Part shown: piece by piece, positions 1 through 7,068 of the stretch | How positions within the stretch are numbered: position 1 is the stretch's first letter | Layout of the letters: each line of letters starts with the position of its first letter | The notes under the pieces: generated by a model | What the model was told of the DNA's origin: nothing | The model's input: the letters and a program-made list of their open reading frames with translations, nothing else | The model's database searches: none | Origin: Schoenoplectus triqueter | Taxonomy: Eukaryota > Streptophyta > Magnoliopsida > Poales > Cyperaceae | Length of the DNA stretch: 15,678 bases | Direction of reading: 5' to 3' | Assembly: GCA_964058805.1 (NCBI GenBank) | Contig: CAXKVV010000383.1 | Span: 1 to 15,678 of the forward strand | Made by a program: the position numbers and the translations under genes

Positions 1-120
1 AAATATATAGAATGCATTCAAAATTACCTATGCCTATGTATCTTGTTTCGTATTTACCAATCTATAATTAATGATCAAGATATTTCTAATATATAAATCT
101 TTCTGTACAATTGGAAAAAG

Positions 121-230
121 TTTGCGGCGCTCCCAAAAAATTACTTGATTTATTAGCATGTGCAATTTTCAAGTTACAAAGAGTAGAAGACACTCATTGT
201 TTAATTGTTATGGTTAAAGATCACATTAAG
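121..230 (+). CDS. putative internal exon of an unrecognised gene
   Basis: The frame is open from just after an in-frame TAA at 87-89 to a plausible splice donor, AAG|GTAAAA, at 230/231. The only AG between that stop and the block is at 119-120, so the exon would be about 110 bp, entering one base into a codon and leaving in phase 0. It encodes a leucine- and lysine-rich, protein-like sequence containing CGAPKKLLDLLACAIFKLQR and then VEDTHCLIVMVKDHIK. I do not recognise the family. The flanks are far more A/T-rich and stop-filled than the block. The next phase-compatible open block on this strand is at 3436, beyond the LINE. Chance openness over about 37 codons is possible, and the polypyrimidine tract before the acceptor is weak. 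Confidence 0.4.
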
Positions 231-512
231 GTAAAAGTTTTCAGCTTGTGATATACTCAGCTTATAATGGTAAATTGTTAATCGGCTCTATTATTTCACA
301 TTGAGTTATTTTCAAACAATATTTATTAATGGACCAATTTAGATGCATCATTTTAAATTGAATAATCTGATTTTAAAGAGTAGAATCTTACTTTTTTCTT
401 TTTCTTTTAAAAAGTATAACCAGTTCATACAGACCACAGCTTTAGTACACAATGAGACCAACTACTAAGCCAGAGATTATTTAGGGGTTCTAAAAAGTAC
501 TTTGAGGCATAA

Positions 513-528
513 GTGTGTGCTTTATTTT
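513..528. repeat. LINE target-site duplication, copy 1
   Basis: GTGTGTGCTTTATTTT abuts the 3' end of the antisense LINE. Its partner at 3362-3377 is identical except for one base (T/A at the ninth position). A variable-length TSD of this size is expected from target-primed reverse transcription. Confidence 0.8.
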
Positions 529-952
529 ACAACAACAAAGCCTTTAATCTCAAATAAATTGGGGTAAGCTAGAAATGAAACCCAATCGGAAAACATAAGA
601 TCAAAGATCAAAGATCTCAAATATCAGTGATACTAATGAATATGATGGAAGAAAAAGAAAATAAATAAATAAAATAATAATAATAATATATAAATAAAGA
701 TGATAATGATAATATGCTAATAATAGTACCAATAATAACAATAATAATAATAGTACAATAAACCTCTATTATAAAATCTATTTCTTAATCCTAAAATTCT
801 ATTTTAAAAACCTAATTATAAATTCTAAATCCTAAAATTCTATCTAAACCTCTATTTCTGAAATTTATTTCTAAATTTTAAATCCTAAAATCCTAAAAAA
901 ATATCTAAGAATATAAAGTCTATAACTCTACTTTTAGACTCTAACTCCTAAA
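529..952 (-). other. LINE 3' UTR with simple repeats and TTG tail
   Basis: Read on the minus strand, the stop at 953-955 is followed by an AT-rich part with recurring TAGGATTT/TAGAATTT units (about 770-945). A TTA-type trinucleotide-rich stretch follows (about 655-760), then the conserved terminal block (about 533-600) ending in GTTGTTGT. The trinucleotide tail is typical of RTE elements. Confidence 0.75.
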
Positions 953-1483
953 TCATGGTTCAGGTACATGAAACGCTATCTTCCACACACTCCTATCCAA
1001 AACAAGCTCTTTGGGTATATTTCATTCATTCAAATCTCTTTTTATTGCTTCCTCCCATGTCAGTCTCGGTCGACCTCTTCCTCTTTTTATATTTTCAGGA
1101 CGACTTAAAATATCGCTGCATACTGATGCTTCAGGAGGCCTTCGTTGGATATGACCAAACCATCGTAAACGATGTTGGACTAACTTCTCTTGAATTGGTG
1201 CTACCCCAAGTTTGTCCCTAATATCATCATTTCTGATTCGATCTTTTCTTGTGTGGCCACATATCAAACGCAACATCCATATTTCAGTTACACTTATCTT
1301 CTGGATGTGTTGTCCTTTTGTAGCCCAACATTCTGCGTCATACAACATCGTGGGTCTAATAATCGTCCTATAGAACTTGTTTTTTAGTTTGTTTGGGACA
1401 TTCTTGTCACAAAGAACACCAGATGTTTGTCTCCATTTTACCCATCCAGCTCTTATTCTATAACTCACATCTTCATCGATCTC
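953..1483 (-). pseudogene. LINE RT C-terminal (thumb/connection) tail
   Basis: Same frame as the segment above, after a TGA at 1484-1486. It contains SYRIRAGWVKWRQTSGVLCD, FYRTIIRPTMLYDAECW, ICGHTRKDRIRNDDIRDKLG and LRWFGHIQRRPPEA, then the basic GRGRPRLTWEEAIKRDL. All are familiar from the C-terminal end of plant RTE ORFs. A TGA at 1022-1024 sits where the family has a Trp codon. Reading on gives NIPKELVLDRSVWKIAFHVPEP and then the probable original stop at 953-955. Confidence 0.85.
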
Positions 1484-2218
1484 TCATTCACTCTGCAACA
1501 TCGATCCCAAATACCGAAATGTGTCATTCATGGGTACTATTCGTCCTAACGCCCTACCTGTTTTCATCTTTTTTAAAGCTTCTTTCACCTCAGACTTTTG
1601 AATTCTCCGAACAAATCTCCTATTGGTGTCAATTGAGTCGTCCAACTCGATCGTGATTTTCTCACCCTCGTCGTTGAATAGCTTATCGAAGTATGCTCTC
1701 CATTTGTTCTTGATCTCCTCATCTTTCACCAAAAGTCTATCAGCATCATCCTTAATACATTTAACTTGGTGGAAGTCTCTTGTCTTTCTTTCTCGAAGTT
1801 TAGCCATCTTGTAGACATCATTTTCGCCCTCTTTCGTATCTAATTTCCGATACAACTCCGTGTATGTCTGACCCCTTCCTTCGCTCACAGTTTTTTTTGC
1901 GTTTCTTCTAGCTTCTTTGTAATTCTGTATGTTTTTATCACTCTTGTTGTGATTTAAACGTTTATAACATTCTTTCTTCTCATTGATAGTCTTTTGTACT
2001 TCATCATTCCACCACCAAGTGTCTTTAGGTTCACGTTTATTTCCTTTATTTACTCCAAACACCTTTATAGCCACATTCTGAATGTGAGTCGCCATCTTCT
2101 TCCATATATTATCTGCATCCTCACTTTCGTTCCACGATCCTTCTGCAATAACTCTATTCTTAAATACCTGATAAACGTCCACTTTGAGCTTCCACCACTT
2201 CGTTCTCGTTATTTTCAT
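1484..2218 (-). pseudogene. LINE linker region fused across an RT deletion
   Basis: This encodes the lysine-rich linker between endonuclease and RT: TRTKWWKLK near the start, DTWWWNDEVQ (residues 67-76), then YKMAKLRERKTRDFHQVKCI and VKDEEIKNKWRAYFDKLF. It reaches the first RT block, EALKKMKTGRALG (residues 213-225). Instead of the RT fingers and palm, the next residues are RIVPMNDTFRYLGSML, which belong after the palm in RTE proteins. The region with the YxDD-type catalytic motif is absent. The junction is at about 1541-1546 and stays in frame. It ends at a TGA (1484-1486) with the same frame continuing below. Confidence 0.85.
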
Positions 2219-2230
2219 ACCTATATCTCG

Positions 2231-2510
2231 CTAAATGCATACCTGAAAACAAAAATCAGTCACCAAAAGTTTGTGTTGTGTGACAACACACTCGCCAGGT
2301 ATAACCTTACAATCCATGCAGTTTGGTCTCTCCTCCCTTCTAGTCAGGACAAAATCGATCTGGCTCGAGTGTTGGCCACTGCTGAAAGTAATTAAATGCG
2401 ATTTTTTCTTTCTAAAGAAGGTGTTCGCTACCATGAGGTCATAAGCTATAGCGAAGTTCAAGATGTCTTCTCCCTCTTGATTATGTTCGCCATATCCAAA
2501 ACCCTCATAT
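2231..2510 (-). pseudogene. LINE endonuclease domain, C-terminal part (shifted frame)
   Basis: This completes the endonuclease domain in a different frame. The shift appears to be a lost base near 2510-2513, because in the second frame sequence upstream of the ATG at 2461 continues as GFGYGEHNQEGEDILNFAIA. The stretch SSQIDFVLTRRE supplies the conserved Asp, and TQHKLLV supplies the catalytic His near the domain end. It ends at a TAG (2231-2233); the sequence below continues in the same frame as the next segment, so this stop is a point mutation, not a domain end. Confidence 0.8.
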
Positions 2511-3249
2511 ACCTCTCAAACCCCACTTTACATGTGTCAATATGACCATTAAGATCACCTCCAATGAAGAGTTTTTCACTGCTAGGCACTCCTCTAACCA
2601 TGTCCTCTAAGTCTTCCCAGAATCGTCTCTTGACATCATCGCTCAAACCTACTTGTGGGGCATATGCACTGATGACGTTCAAGACCAAATCTCCAAAAAT
2701 CAATTTGATCATGATGGTTCTGTCCCCTTGTCTCCTAACTGCGACAACTCCATTCTTGAGGCTCTTATCAATTAAGATGCCCACACCATTTTTACTTCGT
2801 TCTTTTCCCGTGTACCACAATTTAAAACATGTATTCTCCACCTCCTTAGCCTTCTGACCCGTCCATTTAGTCTCCTGAACACATAAGATATCAACACGTC
2901 TCCTAATCGCAGTATTAATTAACTCTCTTAGCTTACCTGTTAAGGACCCTACATTCCAACTACCTAAACGAATCCTACTTTTCTCGACTAGCTTCCTTGC
3001 CCCTCGCACTCGTCGAGCCAAGTGCGAAGACCCTTGTTCATTTGACACTACATCCGGGCGCCGATGCAGCGCGTCACTAAAGTGATGACGATCCGGCCTT
3101 CGCTCACTTGTCACCATATTCGGGTTCCAATATGGCGCGCCACTAAGGCGATGACGACCCGGTCTTTGTTCTCTTATCACCATATTCGGATTTCAATATG
3201 ACGCGTCGCTAAGAGGGTGATGTCCCAACGAAAATTGACTGAGTTTCAT
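2458..3249 (-). pseudogene. LINE endonuclease domain, N-terminal part
   Basis: This part of the LINE ORF encodes the endonuclease/exonuclease/phosphatase fold that nicks target DNA. The longest open stretch starts at the ATG at 3183. In-frame sequence continues upstream to an ATG at 3249 through a single TGA at 3193-3195, which lies where the neighbouring repeat copy has TGG, so 3249 is probably the original start. Numbered from 3183, catalytic motifs are visible: SWNVGSL (Asn77), CVQETKW (Glu104), SAYAPQ (Tyr174) and GGDLNGHI (Asp210, Asn212). From about 2511 the frame is lost by an apparent one-base deletion, and the annotated frame ends at 2458. The N-terminal part carries 22-codon repeats. 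Confidence 0.85.
3049..3230 (-). repeat. 66-bp (22-codon) tandem repeat at the LINE ORF N-terminus
   Basis: Three imperfect copies start at 3049, 3115 and 3181; the third is partial. The + strand period is exactly 66, anchored by CGG at 3055, 3121 and 3187 and by the GCGCGTCACTAA / GCGCGCCACTAA cores. In protein this is MVIREQRPGRHRLSGAPYWN next to MVTSERRPDRHHFSDALHRR. The unit keeps the reading frame and is much more GC-rich than the surroundings. Confidence 0.8.
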
Positions 3250-3361
3250 TTCCACAAAGATTGATTGTTTTAGTGCAGAGCTCGCCATACCCACCGCAAC
3301 CCTCCTCCTTTATTCTGGCTTGGGACAGACTGTGCAAAAACTAGTCCACACAAGCGGAGTT

Positions 3362-3377
3362 GTGTGTGCATTATTTT
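3362..3377. repeat. LINE target-site duplication, copy 2
   Basis: GTGTGTGCATTATTTT abuts the 5' end of the antisense LINE and matches 513-528 at 15 of 16 positions. The pair defines both boundaries of the insertion. Confidence 0.8.
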
Positions 3378-3435
3378 GGTCCAATTTTATTGTGCAAGGG
3401 CGGCTAGGTGCATTCCTCGTTTCTTTTCTTAGTAG

Positions 3436-3591
3436 GAATTGCCAGAATCTATTTCATTTTTTTTCTTACCAATGTTCTTGAATATGCTGCCAGTAAATTT
3501 GGAATGTTTTCTTTTGCACAGTCCTCAGGTTGCTGAGATGATTTGGGTTTCTATCTGTGCATCAAACCTGTCTTCTGTGAAGACAAACTAA
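3436..3591 (+). CDS. putative last exon of the same unrecognised gene
   Basis: Open from a TAG|GAA acceptor at 3435/3436 to a TAA at 3589-3591, giving 51 codons in phase 0. The first third is phenylalanine-rich and comes from a T-rich stretch, so it could be intron. The second half, containing SPQVAEMIWVSICASNLSSV, looks more protein-like. A second strong acceptor, TTTTGCACAG, ends at about 3518 in the same frame, so the true exon may start there. I do not recognise the product. The sequence after 3591 would be the 3' UTR. Confidence 0.33.
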   Translation, partial: ELPESISFFFLPMFLNMLPVNLECFLLHSPQVAEMIWVSICASNLSSVKTN

Positions 3592-3889
3592 TGTTGGAAG
3601 AACCAGTGGTTCTATTGTTCTGCATATGCAATTGGATAGGACATTTGAATGCACTTCACATATTTTTGTTATCATTTTTTATTTGCCTAACGAGGCTTAT
3701 TGTACTGGACTACCAAAATGATTTGTTCTGACCTGTTAAAATAAGTAAAAAGCTGGAAGGTACTATGCATTGCTGGCCTAGCTGCACATGTTGAAACTCA
3801 AATTATTGTTTAATTTTAGCAACCTGTGTTCAGTTTTTCATAAAGCAGATAGTTAGATTTGTACCATCATTTCAGTAAATATGAGTTAC
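3592..3889. other. gene-free spacer
   Basis: Between the putative + strand stop and the last UGPase-like exon. It would hold the 3' UTR of the + strand gene and the cut end of the UGPase fragment. I see no further exon with supported splice sites on either strand. Confidence 0.4.
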
Positions 3890-3973
3890 CTGTAGAAGGA
3901 ACAAGTCTGCTGTATTTCTTACTGGAAGAAGGCGTGATTTGGGGACACAAACAACCATGGGATTTTTAATGTG
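3890..3973 (-). pseudogene. UGPase-like late exon (VPKSRLLPVR)
   Basis: Preceded by a U-rich tract and ATAAACAG acceptor and followed by a CTACAG|GTAACT donor. It is exactly 28 codons in phase 0 and contains PMVVCVPKSRLLPVRNTADL and then FLLQ. This matches the conserved UGPase segment V-P-R/K-S-R-F/L-L-P-V-K/R-x-x-x-D-L-x-L-x-Q near the start of the C-terminal third. The following exon expected in UGPase (SDLY... onward) is not found before 3600, and the catalytic N-terminal nucleotide-binding loop is absent from the interval above. The gene is therefore an internally deleted, 3'-truncated fragment. Confidence 0.65.
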
Positions 3974-4072
3974 CTGTTTATTAGTAAAGAGGTTATCAGA
4001 ATTGTACAGGGAAAAGAAACTGAAAAATTGGGTTATGGAATTAAGTATTAACAAATAGAGCATCATTTATAC

Positions 4073-4147
4073 CTGAGTTGCAGACCCTGCTTGTTTGTGA
4101 TAGACAGGTCAATGCAATCAATTTCATCAACAATTTGCATCATCAGT
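4073..4147 (-). other. possible exon between the UGPase fragments
   Basis: Bounded by an acceptor ATGCAG|ACTG and a donor CTCAG|GTATAA. It is 75 bp and open in the phase left by the upstream exon (LMMQIVDEIDCIDLSITNKQ). It does not join in frame to the next exon at 3973, and its similarity to UGPase is at best marginal. It may be cryptic splice sites in former intron sequence. Confidence 0.25.
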
Positions 4148-4277
4148 CTGCATCAATCCATCAACACGAAATAAAATTCTTTGAACTTCCATTAATTATT
4201 TTCTTTCATTCTGCAATTAAGTTCGAATTAAGTGACAATAATCTGTGTTTTGACTCACAAAATATACTGCAAATTAC

Positions 4278-4392
4278 CTGAATGGTTGAGTCACTAGCTT
4301 CATGAAGCTTGTCTTCTGAGGCTGGCTCATGTCATCCAGTTCAGATATAGGCATATAGCAGCAGCGATCTTCTCAACGCGCACATCCGCCAT
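4278..4392 (-). pseudogene. UGPase-like first exon, frameshifted
   Basis: UDP-glucose pyrophosphorylase makes UDP-glucose from UTP and glucose-1-phosphate in the cytosol. An ATG at 4392 opens MADVRVEKIAAA. A shifted frame then gives MPISELDDMSQPQKTSFMKL followed by VTQPF, which resembles the N-terminal helix of plant UGPases (L-x-x-M-S-x-x-x-K-x-x-F-x-x-LV). The exon ends at a good donor, CAG|GTAATT (4278/4277). The ATG frame itself stops in TGA after 21 codons, so the fragment needs a one-base shift to code. The family assignment leans on the companion exon at 3890-3973. Confidence 0.5.
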
Positions 4393-4777
4393 GATTGTTA
4401 TTAACTTCAACAAATAAAAACATAATGACCATAAATAGATAGGAATTTTGTAGTCCCCGCCAATATTAGTATAAAAAATTAATGTTAAAGTAACTATCAA
4501 TAAAAGGAAAGGCACCAGTAAAACAATATTCGAGAATGTAAATAAGAGCTTGTATAAATTGAAATGAAATGGAGATAATAAGAGCTTGTATAAATTGAGA
4601 GAATGTAAATATGCATGGTCCACCAAATATCAAGTCATGGAAGTTGATACACTTCTCCTTACAATGTTTCCATCTCTCATCATCACCTAGACATTTACAT
4701 ATGGGCTCTGCGATTTTGTTTTTTAAGAGATTCTTTTTTATTATAAATGATAGGGATAGCTGGGGACATCATGTTGG
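4393..4777. other. gene-free spacer upstream of the UGPase fragment
   Basis: This could contain the former promoter and 5' leader of the minus-strand UGPase fragment. A short phrase around AAGAGCTTGTATAAATTGA occurs twice (4544-4562 and 4580-4598), 36 bp apart. No gene is evident. Confidence 0.4.
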
Positions 4778-5006
4778 AGCATTCAATTATTTTCCATCAA
4801 GTTATTACTCTAAAAATCATTATCTACATAATTGAATGCTTACTGATAAAATTAAATTTATCAGTAATTAAATTATGTACATAATTAAAATTATGTACAT
4901 AATTAATTTATCAGTAATAAAATTAAATTATGTACATAATTAAATTATGTACATAATTAAATTACTCTAAAAATCATTATCTACATAATTAAATTACTTG
5001 ATGGAA
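4778..5006. repeat. nested palindrome cluster, possibly a fold-back element
   Basis: An outer inverted repeat TTCCATCAAGT (4792-4802) / ACTTGATGGAA (4996-5006) encloses several others. These are AGCATTCAATTAT (4778-4790) with its complement at 4828-4840, and TTACTGATAAA (4840-4850) with its complement at 4857-4867. There are four copies of the self-complementary 14-mer ATTATGTACATAAT (4872, 4890, 4927, 4944). A 30-bp exact direct repeat occupies 4804-4833 and 4961-4990. No convincing TSD was seen, so calling it a MITE is inference. Confidence 0.7.
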
Positions 5007-5371
5007 TATCTAAATTCGTACTGAGTAATTTTTAAATTACTCACATTTTCATGGTGATTATGGGATTCAGATTTATAGGTACGGAACTTATCTTGGAGAG
5101 AGTGTTAGGGACAGTCATGCGCGATGACAGAAGTGATTCGCTGCATCTGCATGTGAGTTGAATAGTCATTTAGGATTTCATCGGGATGTCGGGTTTTGAT
5201 TATTTCTTTTGAGTTTTATTTGAGAGATTTATTGTCCATTCCGATGGAGTCATCATCCGCCGATGTTGGCGTTGTATCTATTTGTTATTCTGGATTGTAC
5301 TGTCATGTATTTATATTTATTATTATTTTGTTTATTCTGTGTGATTTATTTATTTATTTCATATAGCCTTC
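5007..5371. other. gene-free stretch with a TTTA-rich run
   Basis: Moderately complex sequence without a supported ORF, ending in a TTTATT-rich run (about 5310-5360) just before the hairpins. It might be an old LTR or retrotransposon fragment, but nothing is recognisable as coding. Confidence 0.35.
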
Positions 5372-5397
5372 CGTACGCACGTCTCGTCGTGCGTACG
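5372..5397. repeat. perfect 10-bp GC-rich hairpin
   Basis: CGTACGCACG (5372-5381) and its exact complement CGTGCGTACG (5388-5397) flank a 6-nt loop. It is one of the most GC-rich spots in the window and is rich in CG dinucleotides. Confidence 0.85.
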
Positions 5398-5400
5398 TGG

Positions 5401-5422
5401 CGGGATTGTCACCCTAATCCCG
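5401..5422. repeat. second adjacent hairpin
   Basis: CGGGATT (5401-5407) pairs with AATCCCG (5416-5422) around an 8-nt loop that includes TGTCACCC. It starts 3 bp after the first hairpin. TGTCACCC recalls the ends of some Ty3-gypsy LTRs, but no matching LTR partner or TSD was found. Confidence 0.7.
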
Positions 5423-6286
5423 ATTAATTATTTTGAAATGTGACATAAAATATCAAATGTAATTAATTTAAAATGAAATCAAGTTAAAGTTCCTTCATGA
5501 ATGTTTTAAAATTAAATCATTATTTTTTTAATATTTTTTATACAAACTACTTTATCTATTTACTTCATCATTGACAAACATCATTGTCTAAAATGATTTA
5601 ACTTTTACTTCATTTTAACTTTATTATGTTTGTTAAACCAACTATTCATTTGTCTGATGCTGCATTGTATGATTTGTATTATTATTTTGTTTTATTATCT
5701 AGGCCGGTCCCTCTACCTTCCTATGCATCCACCAGTACCAGGCTACCACTTGACAGAATAGAACCCAAGTTTGGACTCAGCCACAGTGTCTGACCGAACC
5801 AAAGTTGTTGGCCTAACTCACTTCACCTAGCCTTAAAAATTCTGGATACCTGTTATGACATGTGGTCCATAATAGATTTTTTATGCCACATTATTCGTTT
5901 GATATTTTCTTTAAATTAGTTCGTTTTTTTCTTCTTGAAGAAAAACAATACATTATCAAAGATCAAACTGCTAAAGTAGGCAGAGAGCTCACTTTAGTTT
6001 TCATTTGATATGCATTTGTTGACGGACTTTAAATTCATGTAATATATATTTATGATATTTCATTAGAAAGAAAATTAGTTGTGTTGAGCTTGACCTAAAT
6101 TGCCGCTCGAAATTCGTGAATTATTCATGAATAATTTACTTTTCACCGCTCAATTAAATGAATCACGATGTTTTACATAATTTTTGAAAATTGAAAATTT
6201 GTTATATAATTTATTTATATTATGTGAAAATGAAATAAATCACGAATTATTTTCCCAATCATACCAATCATAGTAACAAGATTTGA
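5423..6286. other. gene-free AT-rich stretch
   Basis: No supported gene. 5700-5850 is a less AT-rich patch without an open frame. 6100-6140 contains an imperfect palindrome around GAATTATTCATGAATAATT, the same vocabulary as the repeats that follow. Confidence 0.4.
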
Positions 6287-6590
6287 GAATAATTCATTTT
6301 TCATCCATAGCCGGGTATTTCACGAATAATTCGTCAATTTAATATATAGTGCATTTTTTGGTCAAAAAATGTTTTATTCGCGAATTATTAAAAAAACACA
6401 TTATATATTATTTTATATGAAATTTTATTGTTTTTAATATATTTTCAATATTTTATCATTATAATATATATTTTATTTATATTATATAAAACAAATTATT
6501 CCCGAATTATACCCGTATTATACCCGAACGTCGAATTTTTGATATCGCCGAACGTTTCTCAAATCACGAGCTTGTCACTATTATACCAAT
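6287..6590 (+). repeat. diverged AT-rich repeat, copy 1
   Basis: Begins GAATAATTCATTTTTCATCC. It shares an ordered series of words with copy 2 at 6785: TTTAATATAT near +50, the GAATTATT/GATTATTC block, TTATATATTATTTTA followed by TGAAATTT, TTTATTATAT, and a less AT-rich end with CCGAA and a TTTCT-rich stretch. The copies lie in the same orientation about 498 bp apart. No coding content. Confidence 0.6.
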
Positions 6591-6784
6591 GCTCGAAACA
6601 TCAACTCAACAGATAACAATAGCTAGCGCAACAAAAGATCTCAACTGGACATCTCCATTTAGGAAATTGCTCCCAGTACAAGAGCAATATTTAAGTTTGT
6701 ATTTAAGCGTGTTTACAGTACAATAATGGCGTGACCGGGTATCCTTTCCCGGATGGTCAGATGAGCATAGTAAGAATTATTCGT

Positions 6785-7068
6785 GAATAATTTATTTTTT
6801 ATTTATAGTTGAATATTTTATAAATAATTTATCAGTTTAATATATAATATAATTTTTAATAAAAAAAAATTTCATGGATTATTCATGAATAAAATATATT
6901 ATATATTATTTTAAATGAAATTTGTATTTTTCTATATATTTTTAAAATTTTAATATATTAATACATTATTTTTATTATATAGAATAAATTATATTCGTAT
7001 TATATTCAAATCATAATTTTTTTTACCTTACCGAATATTTTCTGAATCCGAATTTGTATCGTACAAAA
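6785..7068 (+). repeat. diverged AT-rich repeat, copy 2
   Basis: Begins GAATAATTTATTTTTTATTT and follows the word order of copy 1, ending near CGAATATTTTCTGAATCCGA. The divergence suggests an old duplication or two members of one dispersed family. A CCGGG...CCCGG stem (6735-6752) lies between the copies. Confidence 0.6.

Larger units (their letters stand above)
529..3361 (-). mobile_element. RTE-clade LINE, internally deleted, antisense insertion
   Basis: A non-LTR retrotransposon read on the minus strand. From 5' to 3' it has a short leader (3361-3250), an apurinic-like endonuclease domain, a linker, the C-terminal tail of the reverse-transcriptase ORF (true stop at 953-955) and a 3' UTR ending in a short TTG-repeat tail instead of poly(A). 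The 3' end, with a TACCCCAA-type motif followed by AAAGGCTTTGTTGTTG, matches what I know of plant RTE 3' ends. The 16-bp TSDs at 513 and 3362 set the limits, so the copy is 2833 bp. The RT catalytic core is deleted, and a frameshift and several stops are present, so it cannot mobilise itself. Confidence 0.9.
231..3435 (+). other. putative intron interrupted by the LINE
   Basis: This lies between the donor at 231 (GTAAAA) and an acceptor ending at 3435, which is preceded by a pyrimidine-rich run at about 3417-3430. Almost all its length is the antisense LINE at 529-3361. Removing the LINE and one TSD copy leaves 298 + 58 = 356 bp, an ordinary plant intron length. Phase agrees: the upstream block ends in phase 0 and the downstream block opens in phase 0. 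Exons missed in 231-512 cannot be excluded. Confidence 0.35.

Noticed and set aside
955..1656. Plus-strand frames at 955-1221, 1190-1387 and 1393-1656
   Set aside because: They lie opposite the LINE ORF and have no family resemblance; they are antisense shadows.
1623..2857. Plus-strand frames at 1623-1814, 1994-2395 and 2564-2857
   Set aside because: Antisense to the LINE linker and endonuclease, with S/L/F-rich composition typical of shadow frames.
4611..4835. Plus-strand frame of 74 codons
   Set aside because: It runs into the palindrome cluster and has no recognisable motif or splice context.
5372..5422. Helitron 3' terminus
   Set aside because: A hairpin is present but no CTRR end follows at the usual short distance.
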